Assembly: GCF_900104775.1 (NCBI RefSeq)
Contig: NZ_FNSA01000003.1
Span: 3,844,001 to 3,908,000, forward strand
DNA length: 64,000 bases
Source: Tsukamurella tyrosinosolvens
Lineage (GTDB): Bacteria > Actinomycetota > Actinomycetes > Mycobacteriales > Mycobacteriaceae
Direction: 5' to 3'
The notes under the pieces are model-generated. The model had not been told where the DNA came from. It did not search any database and saw nothing but the letters and a program-made list of their open reading frames with translations. This document shows, piece by piece, positions 1-7,607 of this stretch. The first letter of the stretch is position 1; every line of letters begins with the position of its first letter. The position numbers and the translations under genes are program-made.

Positions 1-669
1 GACGCGCTTGCCGATCCACGTGCCCCACACGACGCCCGAGGCGAACCAGGCCGGGATACCGCAGACGAGGCCCATGATGATGATCCAGCCGAGCGAGGTG
101 TGCAGCAGCCCGGCCGCGGCGACGGGGCCGGGATGCGGGGGCAGGAAGGCGTGCGTCATCGACAGGCCGGCGAGCATCGGCATCGCGTACATGACGAGCG
201 ACTTGCCGCCGCGCTTGGCGCACACGTAGACCAGCGGCGCCAGGATGAAGATGCCGATGTCGAAGAAGACCGGGATGCCCAGGATGAGGCCGGTGACGCC
301 CATCGCGAGCGGCGCGCCCTTGGGCCCGAACAGCTTGAGCAGCCAGCTGGTGAGCACGTCGGCGCCGCCGGAGCGTTCCAGGATGGCGCCGAGCACCGTG
401 CCGAGGCCGATGATCGGGGCGATGTGCCCGAGGATGCCGCCGAAGCCGGTCTCCAGGATCGATTGCGCCGCACCCTTCTGCGGCGATCCGACCAGCTTCT
501 CGACGGAGACGCCCGCGACCAGCGCGAGGCCCACCGAGACGATGATCAGCGCGATGAAGGGCTCGAGCTTGACCTTGATGATGAGGAGCAGCAGGACCGC
601 GATCGATACCGCGGCGAGGGTCAGCAGACCCCCGGTGTCGTGCTGCAGCCAGTCGATGGCCGAGGACAT
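1..669 (-). CDS. GntP-family sugar-acid permease (3' part cut by window edge)
   Basis: Inner-membrane permease of the gluconate:H+ symporter (GntP) family. Reading the minus strand from the ATG at 669 gives MSSAIDWLQHDTGG and then strongly hydrophobic segments broken by short loops. GntP-like stretches such as GHIAPIIGLGTVLGAILERSGGA and HAFLPPHPGPVAAA are recognisable, and the frame stays open to base 1, so about 223 residues of a usual 440-460 are present. A GGGAG sequence lies about 10 bases before the ATG. It is the last gene of the leftward series starting at 4193, 27 bases after the KDPG aldolase stop. In this context I infer uptake of an aldonate such as D-glucosaminate or N-acetyl-D-glucosaminate rather than gluconate itself. 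The family is secure; the substrate is inference. Confidence 0.9.
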   Translation of the reverse strand, partial: MSSAIDWLQHDTGGLLTLAAVSIAVLLLLIIKVKLEPFIALIIVSVGLALVAGVSVEKLVGSPQKGAAQSILETGFGGILGHIAPIIGLGTVLGAILERSGGADVLTSWLLKLFGPKGAPLAMGVTGLILGIPVFFDIGIFILAPLVYVCAKRGGKSLVMYAMPMLAGLSMTHAFLPPHPGPVAAAGLLHTSLGWIIIMGLVCGIPAWFASGVVWGTWIGKRV

Positions 670-696
670 GAGTGGTACTCCCGTTCTGGAAGGGGA

Positions 697-1329
697 TCAG
701 AGCGCGGCGACGAAACGCGCGGCGCGGAGGGTGATGTCGGCCCAGTCGCCGGCGGCGACGGTGTCGGGGGGCACGACGGACGTGCCGGCGCAGACGGCGA
801 TCGCGCCGGCACCCAGGAACTCGCGGGCATTGGCCTCACTGACCCCGCCGGACGGGAGGAGCGGCAGGCCGGGGAACGGACCGTGCAGGTCCTTGAGGTA
901 CGCCGGCCCGAAGGCACGGGCGGGGAAGATCTTCACGGCCACCGACCCGAGCGCGGCCGCGCGGGCCACCTCGGTCGGGGTCAGCGCGCCGAGGAAGACG
1001 GGGACGCCGAGGTCGCGGGCCGCCTCCGCGACCTCCTCGTTGACGTCGGGCGTCACGAGGAACCGGGCGCCGGCGTTCACGGCGTCGCGCGCCTGCGCGG
1101 CGGAGCGCACCGTCCCCACGCCGAGGTTCGTGCCCTCGACGCCGGCGGCGCGTTCGAGGTGGCCGAGCACGCCGGGCGTGGTGAACGTCAGCTCCACGGT
1201 GCGGATCCCGCCCTCCGCGAGCGCGCGGCACAGGGCCGCGGCGTCGGGGAGTTCGGGGGCGCGCACCACGGTGAGCGCCCGGTCGGCGGCCAGCGCGTCG
1301 AGCAGGCCGGATGGGTCGGTGGCGGTCAC
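697..1329 (-). CDS. eda: 2-dehydro-3-deoxy-phosphogluconate (KDPG) aldolase
   Basis: Class I aldolase that splits KDPG into pyruvate and glyceraldehyde 3-phosphate, the last step of Entner-Doudoroff-type routes. At 210 residues it has the usual length. The Schiff-base lysine is Lys133 in the VAVKIFPA motif, the general-acid glutamate is in TVELTFTTP (about residue 46), and the phosphate-binding LPSGGV and AVCAGTS loops follow. Its ATG overlaps the stop of the upstream deacylase in an ATGA arrangement, so the two are translationally coupled. Together with the KDG kinase on the other side of the divergent promoter it closes a sugar-acid degradation route. No 6-phosphogluconate dehydratase is nearby, which argues against a classical Entner-Doudoroff role. 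Confidence 0.92.
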   Translation of the reverse strand: MTATDPSGLLDALAADRALTVVRAPELPDAAALCRALAEGGIRTVELTFTTPGVLGHLERAAGVEGTNLGVGTVRSAAQARDAVNAGARFLVTPDVNEEVAEAARDLGVPVFLGALTPTEVARAAALGSVAVKIFPARAFGPAYLKDLHGPFPGLPLLPSGGVSEANAREFLGAGAIAVCAGTSVVPPDTVAAGDWADITLRAARFVAAL

Positions 1330-2927
1330 AGGACTCCTTCTTCCGTGAGGCGCAGCGCGCCGCCCGCGAGCGCGCCGGTGGTCTCCCCCTCGTCCAGGGC
1401 GGCGACGCCGCGGACGAAGACGTGCGTGAACCCCGCCGCGGGCGTGCGCGGGGCGTCGTAGGTGGCGCGGTCGATCACCGCGTCGGGGTCGAAGAGCGCC
1501 AGGTCGGCGGCATGGCCCTCACGGACCAGGCCCCGTCGGACCAGGCGGAGGCGACGGGCGGCCCGCCCCGTGAGGTGGCCGACGCACTCCTCGAGGCTCA
1601 TCAGCCCCAGGTCCCGGCTGTAGTGGCCGAGGTAGCGGGCGAAGGTGCCCCAGGCGCGCGGGTGCGGCTTGCCGCCGACGAGCAGGCCGTCGCTGCCGCC
1701 GGTGTGCGCGGGGTGGCGCATGATGGCGCGCACGTTCTCCTCGTGCCCGACGTGCTGCAGGATGCCGGTGGCGAGGCGGTCGTCGAGCAGGAGCCCGATG
1801 CACACGTCGAACGGGTCGCGGCGCTCGTCGGCGGCGATCCGCTCGATGGTGCGGCCGACGTAGCCGGCGAGCGCGTCGGTGCCGACGCCGCTGATCTCGA
1901 TGGTGTGCCACTCGGCGATCACGCCGTGACAGCCGTCGGATCCGGTGTGCTCCAGGTGCTCCCGGATGCGGGCGAGGTCCTGCGGGTCGCGCAGGCGCGC
2001 GAGAGTGGCGTCGGCGCCGCCGGCCGCGGTCCAGCTCGGGAGGATCGCGGCGAGCGTCGTGGCGCCCGGCAGGTAGGGGTAGGTGTCGAGGGAGACGTCG
2101 GCCCCCGCGGCGACGGCATCGTCGAGCAGGGCGAGGAGCTCGGGTGCCCGGCCCTTGTTCGGCCCGAAGTTGAGGGTGGCGTGCGCGAGGTGCAGCGGGC
2201 AGCCGGTGCGCCGCGACAGGTCGATCATCTCGGCGTAGGCCTCCATCGCGCCCGCGCCGTAGCTGCGGTGATGCGGCGAGAAGTAGCCGCCCAGCTCGCC
2301 GGTCGTGCGCATGAGCGCCGCCAGCTCGGCGTCGTCGGCGTACATGGCGGGCGTGTAGGTCAGTCCCGTCGACAGGCCCACGGCGCCCTCGCGCATGCCC
2401 TGCGCCAGGATCTCCTGCATCCGGGCCACCTCGGCCGGGGACGCGACACCGTCGCCGAAGCCGATCGTGAGGGCCCGGAGGAGGCCGTGCGGCACGAGGT
2501 AGGCGAGGTTGGTCGCGGTGCCGGCCGCATCGAGCCGGTCGAGGTACTCGCCGACGGTGCGCCAGGAGAAGTCGAAGTCCGCCGGATCGGTGTTCCACCC
2601 GGCGATCTGGCGCCGGACGACGGCGAGCGTCTCGTCGGAGACGGGCGCGTAGCTCAGGCCGTCCTGGCCGATCACCTCGCACGTGACGCCCTGCGTGATC
2701 CGCGACGGGTGCCCGGGGTTGAGGAGCACCTGCAGGTCGGAGTGGGCGTGCATGTCGATGAAGCCGGGGCTCAGGACCAGGCCGTCGGCGTCGATCACGC
2801 GGTGCGCCGCCCCGAGGTCGGTGCCGATTTCCGCGATGACGCCGTCGGTGATCGCGACGTCCGCGGTGTAGCGCGGCGCCTCGGTGCCATCGACGACGGA
2901 CGCGGCGCGGATGAGTGTGTCGTGCAT
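1326..2927 (-). CDS. D-aminoacylase-type amidohydrolase; probable N-acyl-D-glucosaminate deacetylase
   Basis: Zinc-dependent amidohydrolase of the N-acyl-D-amino-acid deacylase family, 533 residues. The N-terminal small beta domain leads to the metal-binding HxH in GFIDMHAHSD (His60, His62). The strand QGVTCEVIGQDG carries Cys83 where other members have a GNCG loop, so the metal-bridging residue is placed differently from classical D-aminoacylase. Later SPHHRSYG, HLAHATLNFG and GGSDGLLVGG supply the other expected metal and catalytic residues. It sits 9 bases after the PLP enzyme and overlaps the KDPG aldolase start. The family acts on N-acyl-D-amino acids. From the neighbours I infer N-acetyl-D-glucosaminate as substrate, giving D-glucosaminate and acetate. 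An ordinary D-amino-acid deacylase remains the alternative. Confidence 0.8.
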   Translation of the reverse strand: MHDTLIRAASVVDGTEAPRYTADVAITDGVIAEIGTDLGAAHRVIDADGLVLSPGFIDMHAHSDLQVLLNPGHPSRITQGVTCEVIGQDGLSYAPVSDETLAVVRRQIAGWNTDPADFDFSWRTVGEYLDRLDAAGTATNLAYLVPHGLLRALTIGFGDGVASPAEVARMQEILAQGMREGAVGLSTGLTYTPAMYADDAELAALMRTTGELGGYFSPHHRSYGAGAMEAYAEMIDLSRRTGCPLHLAHATLNFGPNKGRAPELLALLDDAVAAGADVSLDTYPYLPGATTLAAILPSWTAAGGADATLARLRDPQDLARIREHLEHTGSDGCHGVIAEWHTIEISGVGTDALAGYVGRTIERIAADERRDPFDVCIGLLLDDRLATGILQHVGHEENVRAIMRHPAHTGGSDGLLVGGKPHPRAWGTFARYLGHYSRDLGLMSLEECVGHLTGRAARRLRLVRRGLVREGHAADLALFDPDAVIDRATYDAPRTPAAGFTHVFVRGVAALDEGETTGALAGGALRLTEEGVL

Positions 2928-2936
2928 GGCGCGCCT

Positions 2937-4193
2937 CTAGAAGTAGGTGGAGATCATGTCGACGACCTGCGGGTTCTCGCCGTCGTCGGCGACCACGGGG
3001 ATCACGCGCCATTTGTCGAAGACGGTGCACGGGTGGCTCAGGCCCAGGCGCACGACGTCGCCGACCGCGAGCGGGTCACCCGCGGGCAGGCGGAGGAACG
3101 CGTGCTGATCGTTGACCGCGGAGACCTCCGCCTCGAGCGGTCGCGCGGGCTCGCCGAGCGCGGGCGCGGCGACCTGCGGCTCGGGCAGGCCCTCGTCGAA
3201 GGAGACGTCGCGACGGCCCACGTCGAGCAGGGCGAGGCCGGGCTCGGGCCGGGAGATGACGCGCGCCCAGACGTGCATCGCGGACCGCAGCCGCGGCGCG
3301 TCGGCCTCGCGGCCGGACGGCGTGATGCCGCGGTAGAAGCCGTCGTCGTGGATGATGTACGCCCCCGAGCGGACCACGATCCGGGCGTCGTCGATGTCGC
3401 CCAGGATCGCGGCGACGCGGTCGAAATAGGCGCTGCCACCGGCGGAGACGACGATGCGGCCCGCCGGGTACAGCGGGCGCAGGCGGGAGTGCAGGTCCTT
3501 CAGCGTGCGCAGGTACTCGTCGACGGTGCCGAGCGCCGCGGCCGACGTGTCGTGCGCGAAGGCGCCCTCGTAGCCGGTGACGCCGCCGAGGCGCAGCCGC
3601 GGGGACGCGGCGATGCGCTCGCCGATCGCGACGGCCTCGTCGACGGTGCGCGCCCCGGTGCGGCCGCCGGGGCCGCCCATCTCGACGAGGACGGTGGGCT
3701 GCCGCGTCGCCGCGGCGAGACCGCGGTCGAGCACGTCGACGGTGCCGAGTCCGTCGGCCCAGAGGGTGACCTCGAGGTCCGGGTCGGCGTCGAGCGCCTC
3801 GCCGAGCCAGCGGATGCCGGCCGGGTCGGCGATCGCGTTCGCCACGTGCAGGTTCCGGAAGCCGGTGGCGACGGCGGCCTGCAGCTGGGGCAGGTTCGCG
3901 ACGGTGATCGCCGTGGAGCCCGCGTCGAGCTGGTCCTGCCAGAGCGCGGGCGCCATCGTGGTCTTGCCGTGCGGCTCGAGGTCGAAGCCGTGCGCGGCGG
4001 TCCAGCGCGCGAACTCGGCGACGTTGTCGTTCATCGCGGCGCGGTCGAGTACGAGCACCGGCGTGGAGAGCCCGGCCAGACGCGGCGCGCGGGCGAGGAA
4101 GTCGGCCGTCGTCATGCCGTTCGCCCACGCGGGCACCGCCTTGTCGAGCACACTCAGCACCGTCGGCCGCGCGCCGTTCCCGTTGGCCATCAT
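2937..4193 (-). CDS. DSD1/D-threonine-aldolase-family PLP enzyme; probable D-glucosaminate dehydratase
   Basis: Fold-type III PLP enzyme (alanine-racemase-like N-terminal barrel plus C-terminal beta domain), 418 residues from the ATG at 4193. I chose that start because GGGAAG lies just before it; an in-frame ATG 11 codons upstream has no such site. Lys77 in LEPHGKTTMAP is the expected Schiff-base lysine. Near the C-terminus the metal site reads HPC (His387, Cys389). A His-x-Cys pair is typical of D-serine dehydratases, while D-threonine aldolases usually have His-x-Asp, so an elimination reaction is more likely than aldol cleavage. It heads the leftward operon of deacylase, KDPG aldolase and permease, so D-glucosaminate to KDG plus ammonia is the reaction I infer. 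Confidence 0.78.
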   Translation of the reverse strand: MMANGNGARPTVLSVLDKAVPAWANGMTTADFLARAPRLAGLSTPVLVLDRAAMNDNVAEFARWTAAHGFDLEPHGKTTMAPALWQDQLDAGSTAITVANLPQLQAAVATGFRNLHVANAIADPAGIRWLGEALDADPDLEVTLWADGLGTVDVLDRGLAAATRQPTVLVEMGGPGGRTGARTVDEAVAIGERIAASPRLRLGGVTGYEGAFAHDTSAAALGTVDEYLRTLKDLHSRLRPLYPAGRIVVSAGGSAYFDRVAAILGDIDDARIVVRSGAYIIHDDGFYRGITPSGREADAPRLRSAMHVWARVISRPEPGLALLDVGRRDVSFDEGLPEPQVAAPALGEPARPLEAEVSAVNDQHAFLRLPAGDPLAVGDVVRLGLSHPCTVFDKWRVIPVVADDGENPQVVDMISTYF

Positions 4194-4211
4194 GCTTCCC
4201 AATCTGCTACG

Positions 4212-4226
4212 TTGCGTATATTGCAA
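4212..4226. promoter_or_regulatory. IclR-type operator candidate
   Basis: The 15-bp imperfect palindrome TTGCGTATATTGCAA lies 19 bases upstream of the leftward operon start, in the 117-bp divergent gap. Its arms are TTGC and GCAA. An IclR-family regulator is encoded next door at 5339-6085 and proteins of that family bind such short palindromes, so it is the likely ligand. A related sequence (12 of 16 bases) lies at 6572-6587. Confidence 0.45.
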
Positions 4227-4235
4227 TCACCGTTG

Positions 4236-4251
4236 CGTGATGCGTGTCACA
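4236..4251. promoter_or_regulatory. Crp/GlxR-like binding site
   Basis: CGTGATGCGTGTCACA matches the actinobacterial Crp (Rv3676/GlxR) consensus TGTGA-N6-TCACA at 9 of 10 defined positions. It lies in the gap between the divergent PLP enzyme and kinase genes, 10 bases from the IclR-like site. It would allow cAMP-dependent catabolite control of both transcripts. Confidence 0.5.
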
Positions 4252-4310
4252 GACGCTAGCATTGCGACGAGGACCTGCACAACCACGAGACGGAAGAACG
4301 GTGCGAGACG

Positions 4311-5342
4311 GTGACGGAAGCTTGGATCGCGTGCCTCGGGGAACCGCTGGCGCTGGTCGCCGCGGCGGACCTGGACGCGCCCGCTCCCGCCATGCACGCC
4401 GGCGGCGCCGAGGCCAACGTCGCCGCGGGCACTGCGGTCCTGGGCACGCCCACCGCCTTCCTCGGACGGGTCGGCGGGGACGCCGAGGGCCGGCGGATCG
4501 TCGAGCACCTCCGGGCCCACGGCGTGCTCACCGGCGGCATCGAGGTCGACGGTGCCGCCTTCACCGGCCGGTACGCCAAGACCGAGGGCGTCGACGCGGA
4601 CGGCGAGCCCGCCACCGCCAGCACGTACCGCCGCGCGGGCAGCGCGGCCGCGGCGATGGGCCCCGACTTCCTCACCCGCGCCGCGGTCGCCGCGGCCCTT
4701 AGGAGCGCCCGCATCGTGCACACCAGCGGCATCACACCGGCCCTCTCCCCGTCGTGCGCGGCCCTCACCCGGACCCTGCTGCGCGACCGCACCGGCGTGC
4801 GCGGCACCGTCACCTTCGACGTCAACTGGCGCGAACAGCTCTGGCCCGACGGCGACCCGTCGCTGGTCGTCGAGCTCGCCCGCAGCGCGGACGTCGTCCT
4901 GGTCGGCTCCGACGAGGCCGAGCGCGTGCTCGGCACCGGCTCCCCCGCCGCGGTCCGGGCCCTGCTTCCCGAACCGCGCACCGTCGTCGTCAAGGACGGG
5001 GCGGTGCGGGCCATCGCCGTCGACCGGGAGGGCGCGCAGATCACCGTCCCCGCGCTGTCCGTCGACGTCGTCGAGCCCGTGGGCGCGGGCGACTCGTTCG
5101 CTGCGGGCTTCCTGCACGGGCTCGCGCACGACGAGGACATGCGCACATGCCTGCGGCGCGGGCACGCCGGCGCCGCGGCGACGCTGACGGTGCGCGCCGA
5201 CTTCGCCACCCTGCCGCCCGAGGCCATGACGGCCCTTCTGAGCTGCGACGACGACACGTGGTCCGCCGCCTACGTGGGCCCGGCGGGAATCCGGGTGGGC
5301 GGCGCGGCGTTCCCACCGCCACGCGAGAGCGGGACCCCATGA
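4311..5342 (+). CDS. kdgK: PfkB-family sugar kinase, probable 2-keto-3-deoxygluconate kinase
   Basis: Ribokinase/PfkB-fold kinase, 343 residues, inferred to phosphorylate 2-keto-3-deoxygluconate to KDPG in the cytoplasm. The N-terminal substrate lid region has GGAEANVAAG (PfkB signature 1, about residues 31-40) and GRVGGDAEGR. The C-terminal signature VEPVGAGDSFAAGF places the catalytic Asp at about residue 261. The GTG at 4311 gives the usual N-terminal length, though its ribosome site is weak. The stop overlaps the IclR ATG (ATGA). It diverges from the dehydratase operon and supplies the substrate for the KDPG aldolase at 697-1329, so the sugar-acid specificity rests mainly on context. Confidence 0.83.
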   Translation: MTEAWIACLGEPLALVAAADLDAPAPAMHAGGAEANVAAGTAVLGTPTAFLGRVGGDAEGRRIVEHLRAHGVLTGGIEVDGAAFTGRYAKTEGVDADGEPATASTYRRAGSAAAAMGPDFLTRAAVAAALRSARIVHTSGITPALSPSCAALTRTLLRDRTGVRGTVTFDVNWREQLWPDGDPSLVVELARSADVVLVGSDEAERVLGTGSPAAVRALLPEPRTVVVKDGAVRAIAVDREGAQITVPALSVDVVEPVGAGDSFAAGFLHGLAHDEDMRTCLRRGHAGAAATLTVRADFATLPPEAMTALLSCDDDTWSAAYVGPAGIRVGGAAFPPPRESGTP

Positions 5343-6085
5343 GCCAGAGCCTGACCCGCGCGCTGGAGATCCTCCGCCTGCTGGGCGAGGCCCCCGCCTC
5401 GCTCGACGAGCTGGCCGACGAGCTCGGCGTGCACAAGACCACCGTGCTGCGCCTGCTGCGGCCCCTCGTCGACGCGCGCTTCGCGTACCACGACGAGGCG
5501 CACCGCTACCACCTCGGATCGCGCGTCTTCGACCTGGCGGCACGCGCCTCGGAGCAGCGCGGGATCCGTGAGATCGCCGCGCCCCACCTGGTCGCGTTCA
5601 ACCGCGAGTACGGCCGGACCACGCACCTCGCGGCCCGCGAGGGCGACGCCGTCGTCTACATCGACAAGCTGGAGTCGCGCGACCTCATCCGCATGTATTC
5701 GCGGGTGGGCATGGAGGTCAATCTCAACTCCAGCGCCGTCGGCAAGCTCATGCTGTCGACGCTGCCCGACGACGAACTGCGACGGTTCGTCGCCGGGATG
5801 GACTTCACCCGGCGCACGCCGAACACGATTGTGACCCCCGAGGACTACCTGGCCGAGATCGAGCGCGTCCGCGCGCAGGACTGGGCGGCGGACCGCGAGG
5901 AGAACGAGCCCACGATCAACTGCATCGGCGCTCCGGTCCGCGATGCGAGCGGCACGATCGTCGCTGCCGTGTCCGTGTCGGTGCCCGACGTGGTCCTGCC
6001 CTTCGACGAGCTGCTGGACCTGCTGGAGCCGCTGCGCGCCACGTGCGCGGCGATCTCCCGCGACTGCGGGTACCGCCCGCGCTGA
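5339..6085 (+). CDS. IclR-family transcriptional regulator
   Basis: DNA-binding regulator of 248 residues. An N-terminal winged helix-turn-helix (MSQSLTRALEILRLL through LGVHKTTVLRLLRPLV, residues 1-50) is followed by a GAF-like effector domain (EIAAPHLVAF, VYIDKLES, NSSAVGKLMLS, ENEPTINCIGAPV). KdgR proteins of this family sense KDG and control pectin- and hexuronate-type catabolism, which fits a KDG-producing cluster. Its ATG overlaps the kinase stop, so the two are co-translated. The likely operator is the TTGC-N7-GCAA palindrome at 4212-4226. The effector is inference: KDG, KDPG or a glucosaminate derivative. Confidence 0.88.
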   Translation: MSQSLTRALEILRLLGEAPASLDELADELGVHKTTVLRLLRPLVDARFAYHDEAHRYHLGSRVFDLAARASEQRGIREIAAPHLVAFNREYGRTTHLAAREGDAVVYIDKLESRDLIRMYSRVGMEVNLNSSAVGKLMLSTLPDDELRRFVAGMDFTRRTPNTIVTPEDYLAEIERVRAQDWAADREENEPTINCIGAPVRDASGTIVAAVSVSVPDVVLPFDELLDLLEPLRATCAAISRDCGYRPR

Positions 6086-6143
6086 GCCTCCCGGACACCC
6101 CGGGGAACACCGAAACACCCACGAGAGCAAAGGAATCACCACC

Positions 6144-6548
6144 ATGACCGCGACCGCCGTCTCCACCACCGACGCGCCCGCTCCCGCCCACTTCTTCTCG
6201 CAGGGCGTGCGCCGCGGCAACCTGCTGCAGGTCTCCGGCCAGGGCCCGATGGACCCCGCGACGAACCAGTACATCGCCGCCGGCGACGTCAAGGAGCAGA
6301 CCCGGCGCACCCTGGAGAACGTCAAGGCGATCCTCGAGGCCGGCGGCGCGTCCGTGGCCGACGTGCTGATGTTCCGCGTCTACCTCACCACCCGCGACGA
6401 CTTCGGCCCGATGAACGAGGTCTACGGCGCGTTCATCGCGGAGAACGTACCCGAGGGCGCCGCGCTCCCCTGCCGCACGACGGTCTTCGTCGACCTCCCG
6501 CACGAGGTGATGCTCGTGGAGATCGACGCGCTCGCCGTCCTGGACTGA
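6144..6548 (+). CDS. RidA/YjgF-family enamine/imine deaminase
   Basis: Small trimeric Rid-superfamily protein, 134 residues, with a good AAAGGA ribosome site before the ATG at 6144. Family landmarks are visible: SQGVRRGNLLQVSGQGPMDP near the N-terminus, QTRRTLENVKAILEAGGAS in the middle, and the active-site Arg in LPCRTTVFVDLP near residue 110. RidA proteins hydrolyse the reactive enamine/imine intermediates released by PLP dehydratases. Its place 58 bases after the IclR gene suggests it speeds conversion of the glucosaminate-derived enamine to KDG plus ammonia. That role is inferred; the family assignment is firm. Confidence 0.88.
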   Translation: MTATAVSTTDAPAPAHFFSQGVRRGNLLQVSGQGPMDPATNQYIAAGDVKEQTRRTLENVKAILEAGGASVADVLMFRVYLTTRDDFGPMNEVYGAFIAENVPEGAALPCRTTVFVDLPHEVMLVEIDALAVLD

Positions 6549-6564
6549 GCGCACCGCTCCGCCG

Positions 6565-6594
6565 TTGATACATGCGCATACCGCAATGTATGGT
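6565..6594 (+). promoter_or_regulatory. Promoter with embedded operator for the CDF exporter
   Basis: TTGATA (6565-6570) and TATGGT (6589-6594) are spaced by 18 bases. Between and overlapping them lies the inverted repeat ATACAT-N12-ATGTAT (6568-6591). A palindrome filling the spacer of a metal-exporter promoter is what ArsR/SmtB or MerR metal sensors use. Its core also resembles the IclR-like site at 4212, so either regulator is possible. Confidence 0.45.
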
Positions 6595-6632
6595 CATCCG
6601 GTGATCTCATCGGACGAGGGGGCGGAGCTGAG

Positions 6633-7556
6633 ATGAGCGGACACGCGGGACACGATCACGGGGTGTCGGCCGACGCCGACAAGCGCTGGCTGAGCCTGGC
6701 GCTGGCACTCATCGTCGGCTTCATGGCGATCGAGGTGACGATCGGCATCATCGCGAGCTCCCTCGCGCTGATCACCGACGCCGCGCACATGCTCACCGAC
6801 GCCGCGGCGATCGTGCTCGCTCTGGTCGCGATCAAGCTCGCCGCGAAGCCGGCGAAGGGCGGCTACACGTGGGGCCTCAAGCGGGTGGAGATCCTGTCGG
6901 CGCAGGCCAACGGGATCACCCTCCTGCTCCTCGCGGCGTTCTTCGTCTACGAGGGGATCTCGCGGCTGATCACGCCACCCGACGTCGACGGCCGGCTGGT
7001 CTTCTTCACCGCGCTCGCCGGCTGCGTCGTGAACCTCGCCGCCACGTGGTGCATCCGGCGGGCCAACCGCACCAGCCTCAACGTCGAGGGCGCCTACCAG
7101 CACATCCTCAACGACCTCTACGCCTTCATCGCCACCGCCATCGCGGGCGCGGTCATCTGGGCCACGGGGTGGGGCCGGGCGGATGCGATCGCCGCGCTGG
7201 TCGTGGCCGCGCTGATGCTCAAGGCCGGCTGGGGGCTGGTCAAGGCGTCGGGGCGGATCTTCCTCGAGGCCGCGCCCGAGGGCCTCGACCCCGCCGAGGT
7301 GGGGCGCGACGTCGCCGCGGTGCCGTCGGTCACCGAGGTGCACGACCTGCACATCTGGGAGATCACCTCGGGGCAGCCCGCGCTGTCGGCGCACGTCCTC
7401 GTCGACGCGGCCGCGGACTGCCACGCCGTCCGCTCGAAGATCAGCGGCATGCTGCACGACGAGTACGGCATCGAGCACGCGACGCTGCAGGTCGATCACG
7501 ACGGCGCCGAGGACCACTGCGACGAGCCCCACGGGGAGGCGTACCGCTCGGAGTGA
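6633..7556 (+). CDS. CDF-family divalent metal cation exporter (CzcD/ZitB-like)
   Basis: Cation diffusion facilitator of 307 residues that exports Zn2+, Co2+ or similar ions in exchange for protons. It begins with a His-rich head (SGHAGHDHG), then has six membrane segments. The transport site is made by ITDAAHMLTD (Asp49, His52, Asp56) in TM2 and HILND in TM5. A cytoplasmic C-terminal domain follows (VPSVTEVHDLHIWEITSG) and the tail is again His/Cys/Asp-rich (DHDGAEDHCDEPHGEAYRSE). It has its own promoter with an operator-like palindrome. Zinc versus cobalt, manganese or iron cannot be settled from sequence. Confidence 0.92.
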   Translation: MSGHAGHDHGVSADADKRWLSLALALIVGFMAIEVTIGIIASSLALITDAAHMLTDAAAIVLALVAIKLAAKPAKGGYTWGLKRVEILSAQANGITLLLLAAFFVYEGISRLITPPDVDGRLVFFTALAGCVVNLAATWCIRRANRTSLNVEGAYQHILNDLYAFIATAIAGAVIWATGWGRADAIAALVVAALMLKAGWGLVKASGRIFLEAAPEGLDPAEVGRDVAAVPSVTEVHDLHIWEITSGQPALSAHVLVDAAADCHAVRSKISGMLHDEYGIEHATLQVDHDGAEDHCDEPHGEAYRSE

Positions 7557-7588
7557 GCCGCGACACGATCCTTCTCAACCCTGGTTGT

Positions 7589-7607
7589 TTAGGTTAGGCT
7601 CCCCTGC
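7589..7607 (+). promoter_or_regulatory. IdeR/DtxR-type iron box before the lipase gene
   Basis: TTAGGTTAGGCTCCCCTGC matches 15 of 19 positions of the IdeR/DtxR consensus, with the left 12 perfect. It directly abuts the ATG at 7608. The TAGGCT inside it (7595-7600) is 7 bases from the ATG, the spacing of a -10 box of a leaderless transcript. Iron-loaded IdeR would therefore block initiation. Confidence 0.55.

Noticed and set aside
100-4259. Long plus-strand reading frames of 450 to 980 codons opposite the sugar-acid cluster
   Set aside because: They are antisense shadows of GC-rich genes: rich in Arg, Gly, Ala and Glu/Asp repeats, without ribosome sites or recognisable domains, while the minus-strand frames have complete enzyme motifs.
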